Source: Dolomedes plantarius
Taxonomy: Eukaryota > Arthropoda > Arachnida > Araneae > Dolomedidae
Assembly: GCA_907164885.2 (NCBI GenBank)
Contig: OU015503.1
Coordinates: 66,123,568-66,187,567 of the forward strand
Reading direction: 5' to 3'
Length of the DNA stretch: 64,000 nucleotides
Shown here: piece after piece, positions 35,649-45,300 of the stretch
Layout of the letters: every line of letters starts with the position of its first letter
Position numbering within the stretch: the stretch's first letter is position 1
Translations under genes and position numbers: made by a program
Notes under the pieces: model-generated
Databases searched by the model: none
Told to the model about the DNA's origin: nothing
What the model saw: only the letters and a program-made list of their open reading frames with translations

Positions 35649-36624
35649 TCTTACTATTAACAGCTGAAGGTAAACAAATGTTAGTTTGTTAGTCAGCAGA
35701 GACGGGGACGGGCTAATCTCGCGAACCGAGCATAGCAGGATATCGCGACTGGTACCGATATACGCGGACGGCCGAGACGCGTGCACTGATGCTATCCTCA
35801 AGTTTCAAAACTGGAAACTTTTTTAATTATTCATTCAAAACCGCCGAACTCAATGGAAGAGGAGAGCTGAAACAGCTGATATTCCGGGTGGGCCAGCTCC
35901 TTTCCGTTTCGCAATTTTCCATCATTTTCATGCATGCATAATTCGACTTTTCCGTCCTCCAATCGACAAATTTTTTATCTCCATGTGTTTTACAACTCTT
36001 CATCTTTAAGGATACACACATTTTTATAAATTTAAAAATGTTTTTCATTGCAAACGAAGCTTTTTCCCCAAAGCAGTTTTTCGAATTTCATGAAATCGAC
36101 AATTTTGATGGACAAATATTTGGGTTTTCTGCACCTATTAATGCCAATTTTACGATTTATCGGCATGTGCTAGATGTTCAGCTTCCAAAATATACCAAAT
36201 ACATTTAATAAAAAAATGTTATCATTCTAAAAAAGCGTACTTACAAAACTGGCTTTTGAAATTTCCCGCGCTGATCGCCATAGTATCTTAATCTAACTGA
36301 ATGGGGAGTTCGTAATTTTTCGATTTATTATTTTACTCACTAATAATTCCAGCAAGTTCGTGAAATTTGTTTCTAATTAATGAGCAACTGATGAGGATTC
36401 TTCCTCCACCAATTTTGAATTACTGAGAACTGTTTTTCTACTTTTTCAGCACTTTTTCACCCATGAGATTTTATATTTTAATTCTGCCATGTTGCCAAAA
36501 TGAAAAATAATTAGCTGAGAACGAGTCTTCAATAATTGAAATCCAGAAATAATTTTAAATTACCAGAAATAATTTTAGTTTTAGGAAAGGAGAAGTTAAA
36601 ACCTTTAGAATTTTTTTCTAATAA

Positions 36625-37240
36625 GACGAAACGTCGCAACGTCACTAGCTACGTCAGTTTTCGTCTACTATAGATCACGTGATTATCGGGTGGCAGAAAA
36701 CAGAAGCCGTTCCTATGCGTTTGCATGTGTTTTTGGACGATACCTTCATTTTCAGTTAAATAATTTAAGTTTTTTTATAAAATTCCTCATATTAGTTGTA
36801 TGTAACAGGTATTTTAACACTTTTTTTAAAAATATTTCGCAAGGTTTAAGAGAATATAATCATTCTTTCGTTCAGAATGATTATTATTATGTTGAGATAT
36901 GTATAGATATCAGGATAAGTTACTTCAGGCCAACGTCTTGTATCGTAACTCCAGTCTTCCTCTGTCAATAAATACGGGTCACATACTGAATAAACCTTTC
37001 CCGGCTGTACCTGAATGTTTAATTTAGTGATATACCTTTGTTTAGATACCGTATCTAAAGACTTTGCGTAATCTGAGAGCATTTTATTCAGCAAGCTGTA
37101 AGAATGTTCATTGAACGCCATGTTAAATTATACAATGCTTTGCCATTCCTCGCCAAACAAGAAGTAAAATCTGCAAGAGTTGAGATGTGACATGCTGCGA
37201 GACACTGCCCAATTGAATGAGCTTCTTTTTTGTTTAAAAA
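36625..37240. other. Sequence present only in Helitron-like copy A
   Basis: Compared with copy B, the alignment breaks near the GAATTTTTTTCTAA stretch and resumes near AATGAGCTTCTTTTTTGTTT. The extra sequence may be an insertion or host DNA captured by the element. No clean inverted ends are seen. Confidence 0.55.
36870..37121 (-). pseudogene. Fragment resembling the N-terminal part of YqaJ-associated mobile-element proteins
   Basis: The minus frame from 37121 encodes MAFNEHSYSLLNKMLSDYAK and later KQRYITKL, DPYLLTEEDWSYD and WPEVTYPDIYTYL. The pattern RYxxKL...DPYxLxxxxW...PxVxYPDIxxYL is one I associate with a widespread invertebrate family that goes on to a SWIM-type finger and a YqaJ-like nuclease. 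None of the nuclease part is here, and the similarity ends at the last conserved residues. It could be a captured first exon or element debris. Function unknown; assignment is from motif memory only. Confidence 0.35.
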
Positions 37241-37442
37241 GCAAAGTTTGAAAACGGAAATTTGAAATAAATTTCAAAAGCCAAAAACCAAAATTTGAAA
37301 AAGAGAATTTTGAATAATTATTTTGTTTTTTTAAAAATTCTAATATATTTTTAAAAGTGACTAAACAGTTTTTAATCTTTAAGAAATAAAACCATTTCAT
37401 TTTAAATCGAAAAAGCAACACATCGGGTTGCCACTCAGCTAG

Positions 37443-38653
37443 TCTTACTATTAACAGCTGAAGGTAAACAAATGTTAGTTTGTTAATCAGCAGACACGGG
37501 GACGGGCTAATCTCGCGAACCGAGCATAGCAGGATATCGCGACTGGTACCGATGGACGCGGACGGACGAGACGCGTGCACTGGTGCCATCATCAACTTTC
37601 AAAAATTTAAACTTTTTAAATTATTAAATTAAAACCGTCGAACTCAAAAGGAGCGGGCAATAGAAATAGCTGTCATTCCGGGTGGTTCAGCTCCTTTCCG
37701 TTTCGCAAATTTCCACTATTTTCATGCATGTAAAATTCAACTTTTCCGTCCACCAATCGACAATTTTTTTTTATTTCCGTGTGTTCTACAACTCTTCATC
37801 TTAAGGATATACACATTTTTATAAAGTTAAAAATCTTTTTCACTGTAAACGAAACTTTTTCCCCAAAGCAGTTTACCAAATTTCACGAAATCGACGATTT
37901 TGATGGACAAATATTTCGGTTTTCTGAACCGATTAATGTCAATTTTACGATTTATCGGCATTTCCTAGATGTTCAGCTTCCAAAATATACCAAATACATT
38001 TAATAAAAAAAATGTTATCAGTGTAAAAAAGCGTACTTACAAAACTCACTTTTGAAATTTCCCGCGCTGATCGCCATTGTATCTTAATGTAACTTGAATG
38101 CCAAGTTCGTAATTTTTCGACTCATTATTTTACTCACTAATAATTCCAGCAAATTCGTGAAATTTGTTTCTAATTAAGGAGGAAGTGATGAGGATTCTTC
38201 CGCCACCAATTTTGAATTCATCAGAACTGTCTTTCTATTTTTCTAAGCACTTTTTTCTCCCATGAGATGTAATATTTACATTCGTCTATGTTGCCTAAAG
38301 GAAAATAATTAGTTGAGAACGAGTCATTTATTTAATAATTGAAATCCAGAAATAATTTTAAAGTACCAGAAATAATTTTTGATTTAGGAAATGAGAAGTT
38401 AAAATCTTTAGAATTTTTTCTAATTCAATGAATAACTTTTTTGTTTAAAAAGCAAAATTTGAGAACGGAAATGTGAAAGTATTATTTCAAAAGCCAAAAA
38501 CCAAAATTTGAAAAAGAGAATTTTAAATAGTTATTTCGTTTATTAAAAATTCTAATATATTTTTAAAAGTTATTAAACAGTTTTTAATCTTTAAGAAATA
38601 AAACCATTTCATTTTAAATCGAAAAAGCAACACATCGGGTTGCGTCTCAGCTA

Positions 38654-38654
<1 letters not shown>
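37443..38654 (+). mobile_element. Long Helitron-like unit, uninterrupted copy B (1212 bp)
   Basis: It runs from TCTTACTATTAAC to GGTTGCGTCTCAGCTAG, directly joined to copy A at its left and to a different Helitron-like family at its right. It has no open frame of note. Its body contains the same inverted phrases as copy A (CATTTTTATAAA, CAATTTTACGATTTATCGGC). It is probably the full non-autonomous element from which the 168-bp units derive by internal deletion. Confidence 0.78.
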
Positions 38655-38688
<34 letters not shown>

Positions 38689-39564
38689 AAATGTTTCTTT
38701 GTGTGTGTGTGTGTGTTCTTTATGCGTTCCCGAACGGTCCATCCGATTGAGATGAAATTTTGTACAGATGTTGTTCTCACTCCCGCATGAATCAATGGGG
38801 GGGGGGGGAAGACACCCCTAGCACCCCTAGGAGGGGGCAGAGGGCACTTGTAAAAATAATTGAAAACGACTGGTATTAGTGTCGAATCTATAGTTTTCGG
38901 GGTCGCTGAGATTAATTAATAGTAATAATTCCGATGCGATTTCAGAGCACGTTCAGACCCTCCCACTTCAGCACTAAAGGGGAGGGGGGGGGGAGAAGGA
39001 AGAAGGGGTGAATAAAAATGTCCAAAATACCGAGAGTAGTGTCCAAATCATAGTTTTCGGGGTCGCTGAGACGAATAGTGGTACTTCCGATGCCGTTTAA
39101 GTGCAAGTTCAGCCCCCCCAAAAGCATTGGGGGGGGGGGAGAAGGGAGAATGAGTGAATGAAAAATGTCCTAAATGACCGAGAGTAGTGTGGAATCCATA
39201 GTTTTAAGGGTCACTGCGACGAACAGGGATACTCCCGATGCCGTTTAAATGCAAATTCAGCCTCCAATCAGCATTGGGGGGGGGAGGGGGAGATGGGAAC
39301 AAAATGTACAAAATGTCCGAGAGTAGTGTCGAATCCATAGTTTTCCATAATTGAATAGGGGAAACTAAAAATGTTGTTTATAATCAAGTTTTGGGTTAAA
39401 TTAATTGAAATTTTACTTTTTCATTTGTATACTGTGTTTACTTTTAAATACCTGTAAATTCAATTACTTAGATTTTACACTATAGGTAGAATCGATTCCT
39501 TTTCTTGTGTAGTAAAAAAAATTGGGATGTATAAATACCCGTGCAACGCCGGGCAAACAGCTAG
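38655..39564 (+). mobile_element. Helitron-like element, family 2
   Basis: It begins in a (TA)n run right after the preceding CAGCTAG and ends with a CCCGTGCAACGCCGGG hairpin and CAAACAGCTAG. Inside, a unit of about 120 bp (GAGAGTAGTGTCGAATCCAT, with G-runs) is repeated about four times between 38870 and 39345. No Rep/helicase coding is present. Confidence 0.75.
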
Positions 39565-39575
39565 TAAATAATAAA

Positions 39576-40225
39576 TCTATATAATCGATATATATAAAAC
39601 AGTTCCGTAACTGACTCACTGACTGACATACAACGCACAGACCAAACCGCTGGACCTAAAGGGCTGAAATTTTGCATGGCGATTCTTCTTATAGTGTAGG
39701 AGTACACTAAGAAAGATTTTTGAAAAATTCTTCTTAGATTTTTTTAAATTAAATTTTTAAGCTGTTTTTTTTACTTTTTTTACGTTTGCATTTAGAATAA
39801 TACTTTGAGGGTTATAAAATTTATATCACGAGAAAAATCCTAAGAATTCCTTTAAGATGAAATTTTTTTCGAATCTTTACCTCCATTTCCTGATTTTTGG
39901 TGAATTTTTAAAGATTAATTTTTAGAATTTAATTTATTAAATGCCGATGACGGGATTTCATTTTCTGGTACTTAAAATAAATTTATCGTCACGTGCATAA
40001 CAACTAAATAAACAAAAAATATTTTTTTGCCTTGCTAATGCGGCAGATGATTGGACATTATCCAAAAAAATATTAAAATACAGTAAAAGAAAGGTTCTAC
40101 AAACTGTACTATATTAACTGTACTATATTCTTTAGTATTCTTTATATTAGATTTAATCTGAATATTTTCTTTTACATTATTTTGTCTATAAAATTATCCT
40201 TTACGATTTTCTTATAAATAAATAA

Positions 40226-40286
<61 letters not shown>

Positions 40287-40359
40287 GCATGAATTGCATA
40301 CATTGACCGTTGTATTTAATTTGAATGTACTCCGTAGCGAAGTACGGGTTTTCAGCTAG
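39576..40359 (+). mobile_element. Helitron-like element, family 3, uninterrupted copy
   Basis: It starts TCTATATAATCGA, 11 bp after the previous element ends, contains CAGTTCCGTAACTGACTCAC and a (TA)n tract at 40229-40283, and ends with CCGTAGCGAAGTACGG and TTTTCAGCTAG. It closely parallels the copy at 28.68-31.26 kb. Confidence 0.8.
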
Positions 40360-41098
40360 TATAAATAATAAAATATTAATTTTATTTTGATGTTATCCAC
40401 GGACCGTAAGACGCAACCCAATTTTAAGTCGATTTTTTTTATGTACAAAGGGAGCGTCTTATGGTTCGAAAAATACGATAGATATAGAGCTTTTCTGAGT
40501 CATCTTTTGAGAAACTCTGTTTTTCGAGAATTCGTATATAAGAGCAAATGTATTGTTCCTTTCGAGTTCGATCTAAAGGAGTCCAATTGTGATACGCATA
40601 GCTGCTTTGGAAGCATCCAGTGAAAAAAAAAACATAAATATCTCCCTACTGCATTTGACTGAAATCTAATCCTCTCTGCTGATAATTATTTGAAATAAAC
40701 CTATATTGATGATTTTAATAAGCTGTATTTGATCATTTCTGCGATAAAAATGAGTATTCTGGGATTTCGTTATGGTTCAGACATAATTTGCCCACCCACT
40801 GAAAATATGGAATATCAGTTTTCCTTCCCCCCCCCCCCCCCTCTCTAAAAGTATCTGTAAATGTGGGCGTAGAGGCACGATTCGATTGATTCGACTCCCA
40901 CCAGCAGGGGGAGACGGTCGGGTTTTCGATCAACTATTGGAACTTTTACGAGGGTGAAAATGGGTGGCATGCCTTGAAATAGGAAAAGTGTTAGTTTTCT
41001 CTTCATGAATAATGAAATCAGAGTGGTATTTGCTTTTAAGATCAATGTACTATTGATTTAGCGGGTAATTTAATTGCACCAGAATGAAGATTTGCTAC
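40360..41098. other. Intergenic stretch with a short foldback and C-run
   Basis: Near 40400-40468, CCGTAAGACGC and GCGTCTTATGG form an interrupted inverted repeat. A C-run lies near 40829-40843. No gene recognised. The last four bases (CTAC) form part of an imperfect LTR target duplication. Confidence 0.5.
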
Positions 41099-42079
41099 TG
41101 TTCCGTTTTCCTGGGTTCGTTGGGATTGAATAAGAATCTCTTCAAAATTTTCACACAAAATAAATTTATTATTTTGTAAATTCTTCAGGCGTATACACAA
41201 AGTCAAACATAAAAGACGTAACAACTGTCTTCTATACAGCAGAAAATTCTAAAAACACAAGTCGGGATACCAGAATTTTTAGTATAATACACGCCAATTA
41301 ACGCAGTTACAACACATTCAATTCTCACTAGGAAATTGAACTGAGTTCCAATGCCAATGTCAGGTATTTTTATAGGTTTGGTACAGATGTAGTATACGCA
41401 ACGAACGCCAAGGGGCGATTTTACGCCAAATCAGATGGTTGTTTGGCAGTTTTTATATTCTTGCAGGGAGGATTTTAAGATCGGATGGTATTTTTTTGCG
41501 ATAAGCTTTGTTTTACTGACCGCTACAGCCAGCGGAAGCTTTTTTTTACTGTATAACAGCCAGCGGTATGTAGCGAAGCCAGCGGCTGGGGATTTTCTGT
41601 AATGTTTTTGGACGGATGCGTAACGGAGCGTAGCGGAGTGAAGCAAGGGTATCTGAGTGAAGCGAAGATCCCGTGTGCGCCTACGAGTTTCATAAAGCCA
41701 GCAGTAAGTTTGTTTTCCAATTTATTGTTTACATTTCGCAGTTTAGGCCTAACAGGTCTCCGAACTGGATTTTGGCGCCAAATTGGCGATGGCCCGTTGC
41801 GTATACTACATCTGTTCCATAGATTTCCAAAGTGCCCCCTATAGGTCAGTCATAGCAAGATATTTCTAAAAGCTTCCAGAAAGGTTTAGTCAGCATGTTG
41901 GCGAAATATCGCCAAATCTGGCGACCAAAATAAGTCACAAAATCCATCGCCAATTTGGCGATGACTCCCATATTTGGCGAGATTCCCATAGACTCCCATG
42001 TTAAATACATAGCCATAGGATTTCTTCCACAGAAGCCCATCTAATGAAACAAAATGCAATATTTACAAAATTCGTAACA
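41099..42079 (-). repeat. Solo LTR, minus orientation, with nested MITE
   Basis: Ends TGTTCCGTTTTCC and AATTCGTAACA are the inverted counterpart of the solo LTR at 56689-57174. The flanks CTAC (left) and CTAT (right) could be a 4-bp duplication with one change. The minus strand has a TATAAA-like TATAAAAATACC motif and AATAAATTT downstream. A 439-bp element (41380-41818) splits it. Confidence 0.8.
41380..41818. mobile_element. MITE with 8-bp flanking duplication, hAT-like
   Basis: Inverted ends GGTACAGATGTAGTATACGC and the complement of GGAACAGATGTAGTATACGC; flanks ATAGGTTT (41372-41379) and ATAGATTT (41819-41826) match at 7 of 8 bases. The uninterrupted LTR at 57 kb lacks this block, which confirms an insertion. 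Several short frames inside have no known relatives. Confidence 0.75.
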
Positions 42080-42224
42080 CTATTATCTACTATGTTGGTA
42101 TTACCTTTCTAATGTTAAATATTTTTACTTTACTGATGTAGGTAAAATCAATGCTCTGTTAATTAACTATTGCAAAAACTTTAAAGGATATATAAATAGC
42201 TCTTATATTGAATTATCCGTTTAA

Positions 42225-42640
42225 GGCTGCTGTGTACTAACCCTCAGCTCGCCTCAATATTAACGCATGGAGAAAATGTGTTTACTATATACAGCTCCAT
42301 AAATGCTGATTATACAATCAAAATGGTATTTTCAGATAGCCTGAACTTTCCTGCACCTTGCAACAGGATTAATTTTATAAATTACGTATTCTAAAGGAAT
42401 TAATCAGTATTTAAAACACACTAGATCAGATTTCCCCCCGAATAATTTAAATTTTAAAATATCATTTGCATTTTTTTATAAAAACGAAAAATGCCCCAAG
42501 GTGTAAAATTTCTACCTCTATCACGGAGTACAATTAAAAAAAAGTCTTTCAATCCAATTCGGCAATCCTTGGACACATTTTCTCCGTAGGTTAACATTGA
42601 GGTGAGCGAATCCAATAGGGTTAGTTAGTACACAGTAGCC
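42225..42640. mobile_element. MITE family B, full copy
   Basis: TTAA precedes GGCTGCTGTGTACTAACCCT, and the right end is the inverted GGGTTAGTTAGTACACAGTAGCC. Interior words match the 23.3-kb copy. No coding function. Confidence 0.8.
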
Positions 42641-43020
42641 TTGAAGCTTTTTACGATAATTCGATTGATTGATTGGTTTCATTTTTATCCACGGTTAAGT
42701 ACTGATCTGTATGTATTGCAACAGAAGTATCAGGCGATCTGTCTATTTTGTCTTCAATGAAGACGAATAAATTATAGGAAAGAATTGGACAGTCTCATGC
42801 AACGTCACTTGTACAACCACGTGAAATAGAAGGGCATAATATAGATGTAATGCGTTTTATACTTGGACTTATGCGAGTATGCATTGTGCGAGTATGCTAT
42901 ACGAGTATGCATTGATATACGAGTTTTAGCAATCTCTGCGTATAACTGCAAGCGATTTTCTTTCGTTTACGCACTACTTACAATCTGATATGTTGCTTGC
43001 AACTGTCTCATAAAGTATAA
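42641..43020. other. Intergenic stretch, no gene seen
   Basis: A short repeated motif (GCGAGTATGC and variants) appears three times near 42870-42915. Nothing else is recognised. Confidence 0.45.
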
Positions 43021-43206
43021 GGGCCTGTTCACATAAGAGTCCGCTGCGTTGCGTTAAGGGAAAGATGACGTTGAGACGAAAATAAACCAATCATAGGCGT
43101 TAAAAAGTTTAGCAATGAAATTTTTAACTCCTATGATTGGTTTATTTTCGTCTCAACGTCATTTTTTCCTTAACGCTACGCAACGGACTCCTATGTGAAC
43201 AGGCCC
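43021..43206. mobile_element. Palindromic 186-bp MITE with TAA duplication
   Basis: GGGCCTGTTCACATAAGAGT and its inverted copy; TAA at 43018-43020 and 43207-43209. This is the clearest copy of the family and supports a PIF/Harbinger origin. Its right TAA is also the left flank of the next element. Confidence 0.9.
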
Positions 43207-43209
43207 TAA

Positions 43210-43541
43210 GGCCTCTTTCAGACGGGACGGTTTAGTTGATTCAACTAAGTTGCCTGGTTGACTCCCAACTAGTTGACTGCCGGGTGAAGACTGAACTGAG
43301 TTGATTCTACTAGGCAACTGGTGTGAAGGACGAATGTTCAGTAGCCTCTTTTGTGTTGAGTCAACTAGTGGGGATGAGAATGTCAGCGGCACTTGTGCCT
43401 GCTGGCAAACGGAATGGGCGGACGAGTTGACTGCGTGAGAAGGGGTTCGGGGATTCCCCACCATTTGTTATCTGGCTACGCTCCTTGACAGCCGCCCATT
43501 CATCTAGTTGAATCAACTAACCGCCTCGTCTAAAGGAGGCC
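43210..43541. mobile_element. MITE with GGCCTCTTTCAGACGGGAC ends and TAA duplication
   Basis: The left arm GGCCTCTTTCAGACGGGACG...TTAGTTGATTCAACTA is inverted at the right (TAGTTGAATCAACTAACCGC...GGAGGCC). TAA flanks both ends (43207-43209 and 43542-43544). Repeated GTTGACT/CAACTAG words fill the interior. A 101-codon frame on the minus strand is a by-product. Confidence 0.88.
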
Positions 43542-43543
43542 TA

Positions 43544-44585
43544 AAGGTGACCTAAATGAAAGTGAGGTTTTTTCCTGTAATGGTTTATTGGTAGAAAATG
43601 GGAACATGCAGGAAGTAATAGTGGCACATGAGCTACATATCCACTACACAGAGTCGCCTTGTCGGTTCAAGCAAGCGTCCAATCACTTACTAGATTCTGG
43701 ATATCCTGAGCGAAGAACGTCCTTGATTGTCTCGTAACCAGCTTGATTGTCTTGAATAACGTCCGGAACCTCTGCATCGTTAGTGAATCGGCGGTCTTTG
43801 TAATTCTTTTTCTGTGGGCCAAAGATATGATAGTCGCAAGGATACAGGTCGAGGCTGTAAGGCGCATAGATGGTCGAGGACCTCCAGGCGGGAAAACGGC
43901 AGCAAATCTTGAGCTCGGCAATAGTGGATTCCATGGCGATGGCCAAATGTGCTTGAGCAGATCTTGACCCATTTCCGTGGTCACAAGTCATTTACGAAAT
44001 TCCCTGAACCATCTGAACATTGTACACTGTGACAGACACAGATGCCTATACACATCTTTCCTACGACGATAAATTTCAGTTTCACTAACATTTTCTGACG
44101 TCAAAAATTGAATAACCGCTCGCTGGGCCTGTTTCGACGAGTCAATGTCACGACCGTACGTAGTCACCTTGCTTAAACACGTTCAAACACCCCACTACCC
44201 CACTGACACTTTCCAAGAATAACAGCTTTGTTTCGTATCATAAAGCGTCATCTACTGGTGTAAGCACAAAGCTCTAAGTATTTAACCACTGCTGGGAAAA
44301 GAAAAGTTTCATGAACTGCTATAGTCTTGCCACCTTCTAATCTACTGTCCTTGCCCGATGCTCATTCACTTCGGTGATTTCAGCTGAAGGCATTTGAACT
44401 CACAGGATCCCGAGTCCACCAGTCCTTTTCCTTCTTTTCTCTGCTTTCTGTTCAATGATGGTTCTCTCGCTGCTTACCTACTGAAAATCTGCACTAGAGG
44501 GCGTGGCCCAGGAAGTGCAGTTTGACCACTATTCCTATGGTCCTATAGTCCTATGGAAAAGTCTCACTTTCATTTGGGACACCCT
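43544..44585 (-). mobile_element. Mariner-like element, internally deleted
   Basis: The ends AAGGTGACCTAAATGAAAGT and the complement of AGGGTGTCCCAAATGAAAGT are inverted repeats, flanked by TA (43542-43543 and 44586-44587). The interior carries two separated parts of a mariner transposase. The segment 44444-44556 is a dispersed repeat with an inverted relative at 55493-55605. Confidence 0.82.
43667..44165 (-). pseudogene. Mariner-type transposase, N- and C-terminal parts joined by deletion
   Basis: From about 44165 on the minus strand, DIDSSKQAQRAVIQFLTSEN, then SETEIYRRRKDVYRHLCLSQ and MFRWFREFRK, give the paired helix-turn-helix head of SETMAR-type mariners. After a stop near 43990, two overlapping frames carry the catalytic end: YSLDLYPCDYHIFGPQKKNY, where YPCDYH holds the third aspartate of a DD34D enzyme, and FFAQDIQNLVSDW near the C terminus. 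The first two catalytic aspartates are missing. This is a deleted, shifted copy that might still bind DNA through its head if translated, but I have no evidence for that. Confidence 0.82.
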
Positions 44586-44780
44586 TATAGTTTCATGTAA
44601 CGTCACTGCTCTAACAATGTGAAAACCGAAGGACAGAAAAATGGATTTTACCCGTGATTTACACGTGCTTTACACGCGTTTTACACGTATGGTTATCATA
44701 TGCCCTTTCTATGTGACTTTTCATTCAGGTTTAGTAATCTAGGCGTTTAACAAAGAACGTTTTGCCGTTCGTGTTTCCAC

Positions 44781-44784
<4 letters not shown>

Positions 44785-44829
<45 letters not shown>
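44785..44829. repeat. (TA)n tract at the left edge of the Gypsy element
   Basis: The same tract continues on the other side of the element (52700-52742), so the retrotransposon inserted into a TA microsatellite. The 4-bp duplication TATA is compatible but cannot be distinguished from the repeat. Confidence 0.95.
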
Positions 44830-44833
<4 letters not shown>

Positions 44834-45251
44834 GGACGGCGTCTAGGGGTAAGTAACTTTACGGAAAGAATTATACGAAAGGAATAAAAAGATTAATATC
44901 TAAACTAACATTTTATTTACTTTTAAACACATAAAGAAAAGACATCACGCTATTTACAATTTACAAAGTTACGAGGAAGGTAAATTAAGGTTTTACTACA
45001 GAGCATGGTTCACCTGTGAGATGGGGACTCCGAAATATCCCAATTCGTTTAGCGAATTCGATAAAAACGCGACGCGGAAAAGGCACGACTTTACTCGTCC
45101 ATGTCAGCGGGGGGTCTGCGAGTGAGCTCCTAATGCTCTCCGAAAAGGTGACGTCATGCGCGTGCAAAGCTTTCCTATTGGACGCTCAAGCCCAACGGAA
45201 TAAAATTCGTTCAGGTCGAAGTCTCCATCTCACACAAATCAATTTTCTACA
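44830..45251 (-). repeat. 3' LTR of the Gypsy element
   Basis: 422 bp with TG...CA ends. It contains GATGGGGACTC-type and GACGTCATGCGCGTG sequence; TGACGTCA at about 45148-45155 is a perfect CRE-like palindrome. The short frames in the LTR are repeated identically in the other LTR and are not genes. Confidence 0.95.
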
Positions 45252-45300
45252 AGTTCGGCCAGCCTGGAATCACTGACCTCAGTGATCTGACTTTACATAA

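Larger units (their letters stand above)
35649..37442 (+). mobile_element. Long Helitron-like unit, interrupted copy A
   Basis: It has the same first 120 bases as the short units, then a body from GCCGAGACGCGTGCACTG onward that parallels copy B (37443-38654), and the same 3' end. Between about 36625 and 37240 it carries sequence absent from copy B, including a coding fragment. The frame 35827-36048 is non-conserved. Confidence 0.78.

Noticed and set aside
34890..35801. 303-codon minus-strand frame with 56-residue repeats as a repeat protein gene
   Set aside because: It follows from a 168-bp tandem unit without stops. No known domain or start context, and the longer units do not keep the frame.
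43159..43464. 101-codon minus-strand frame
   Set aside because: It spans parts of two MITEs and their inverted repeats.
45016..45276. 86-codon frame in the Gypsy LTR, repeated at 52464
   Set aside because: Identical LTR sequence explains the duplication. The downstream extensions differ and have no domains.
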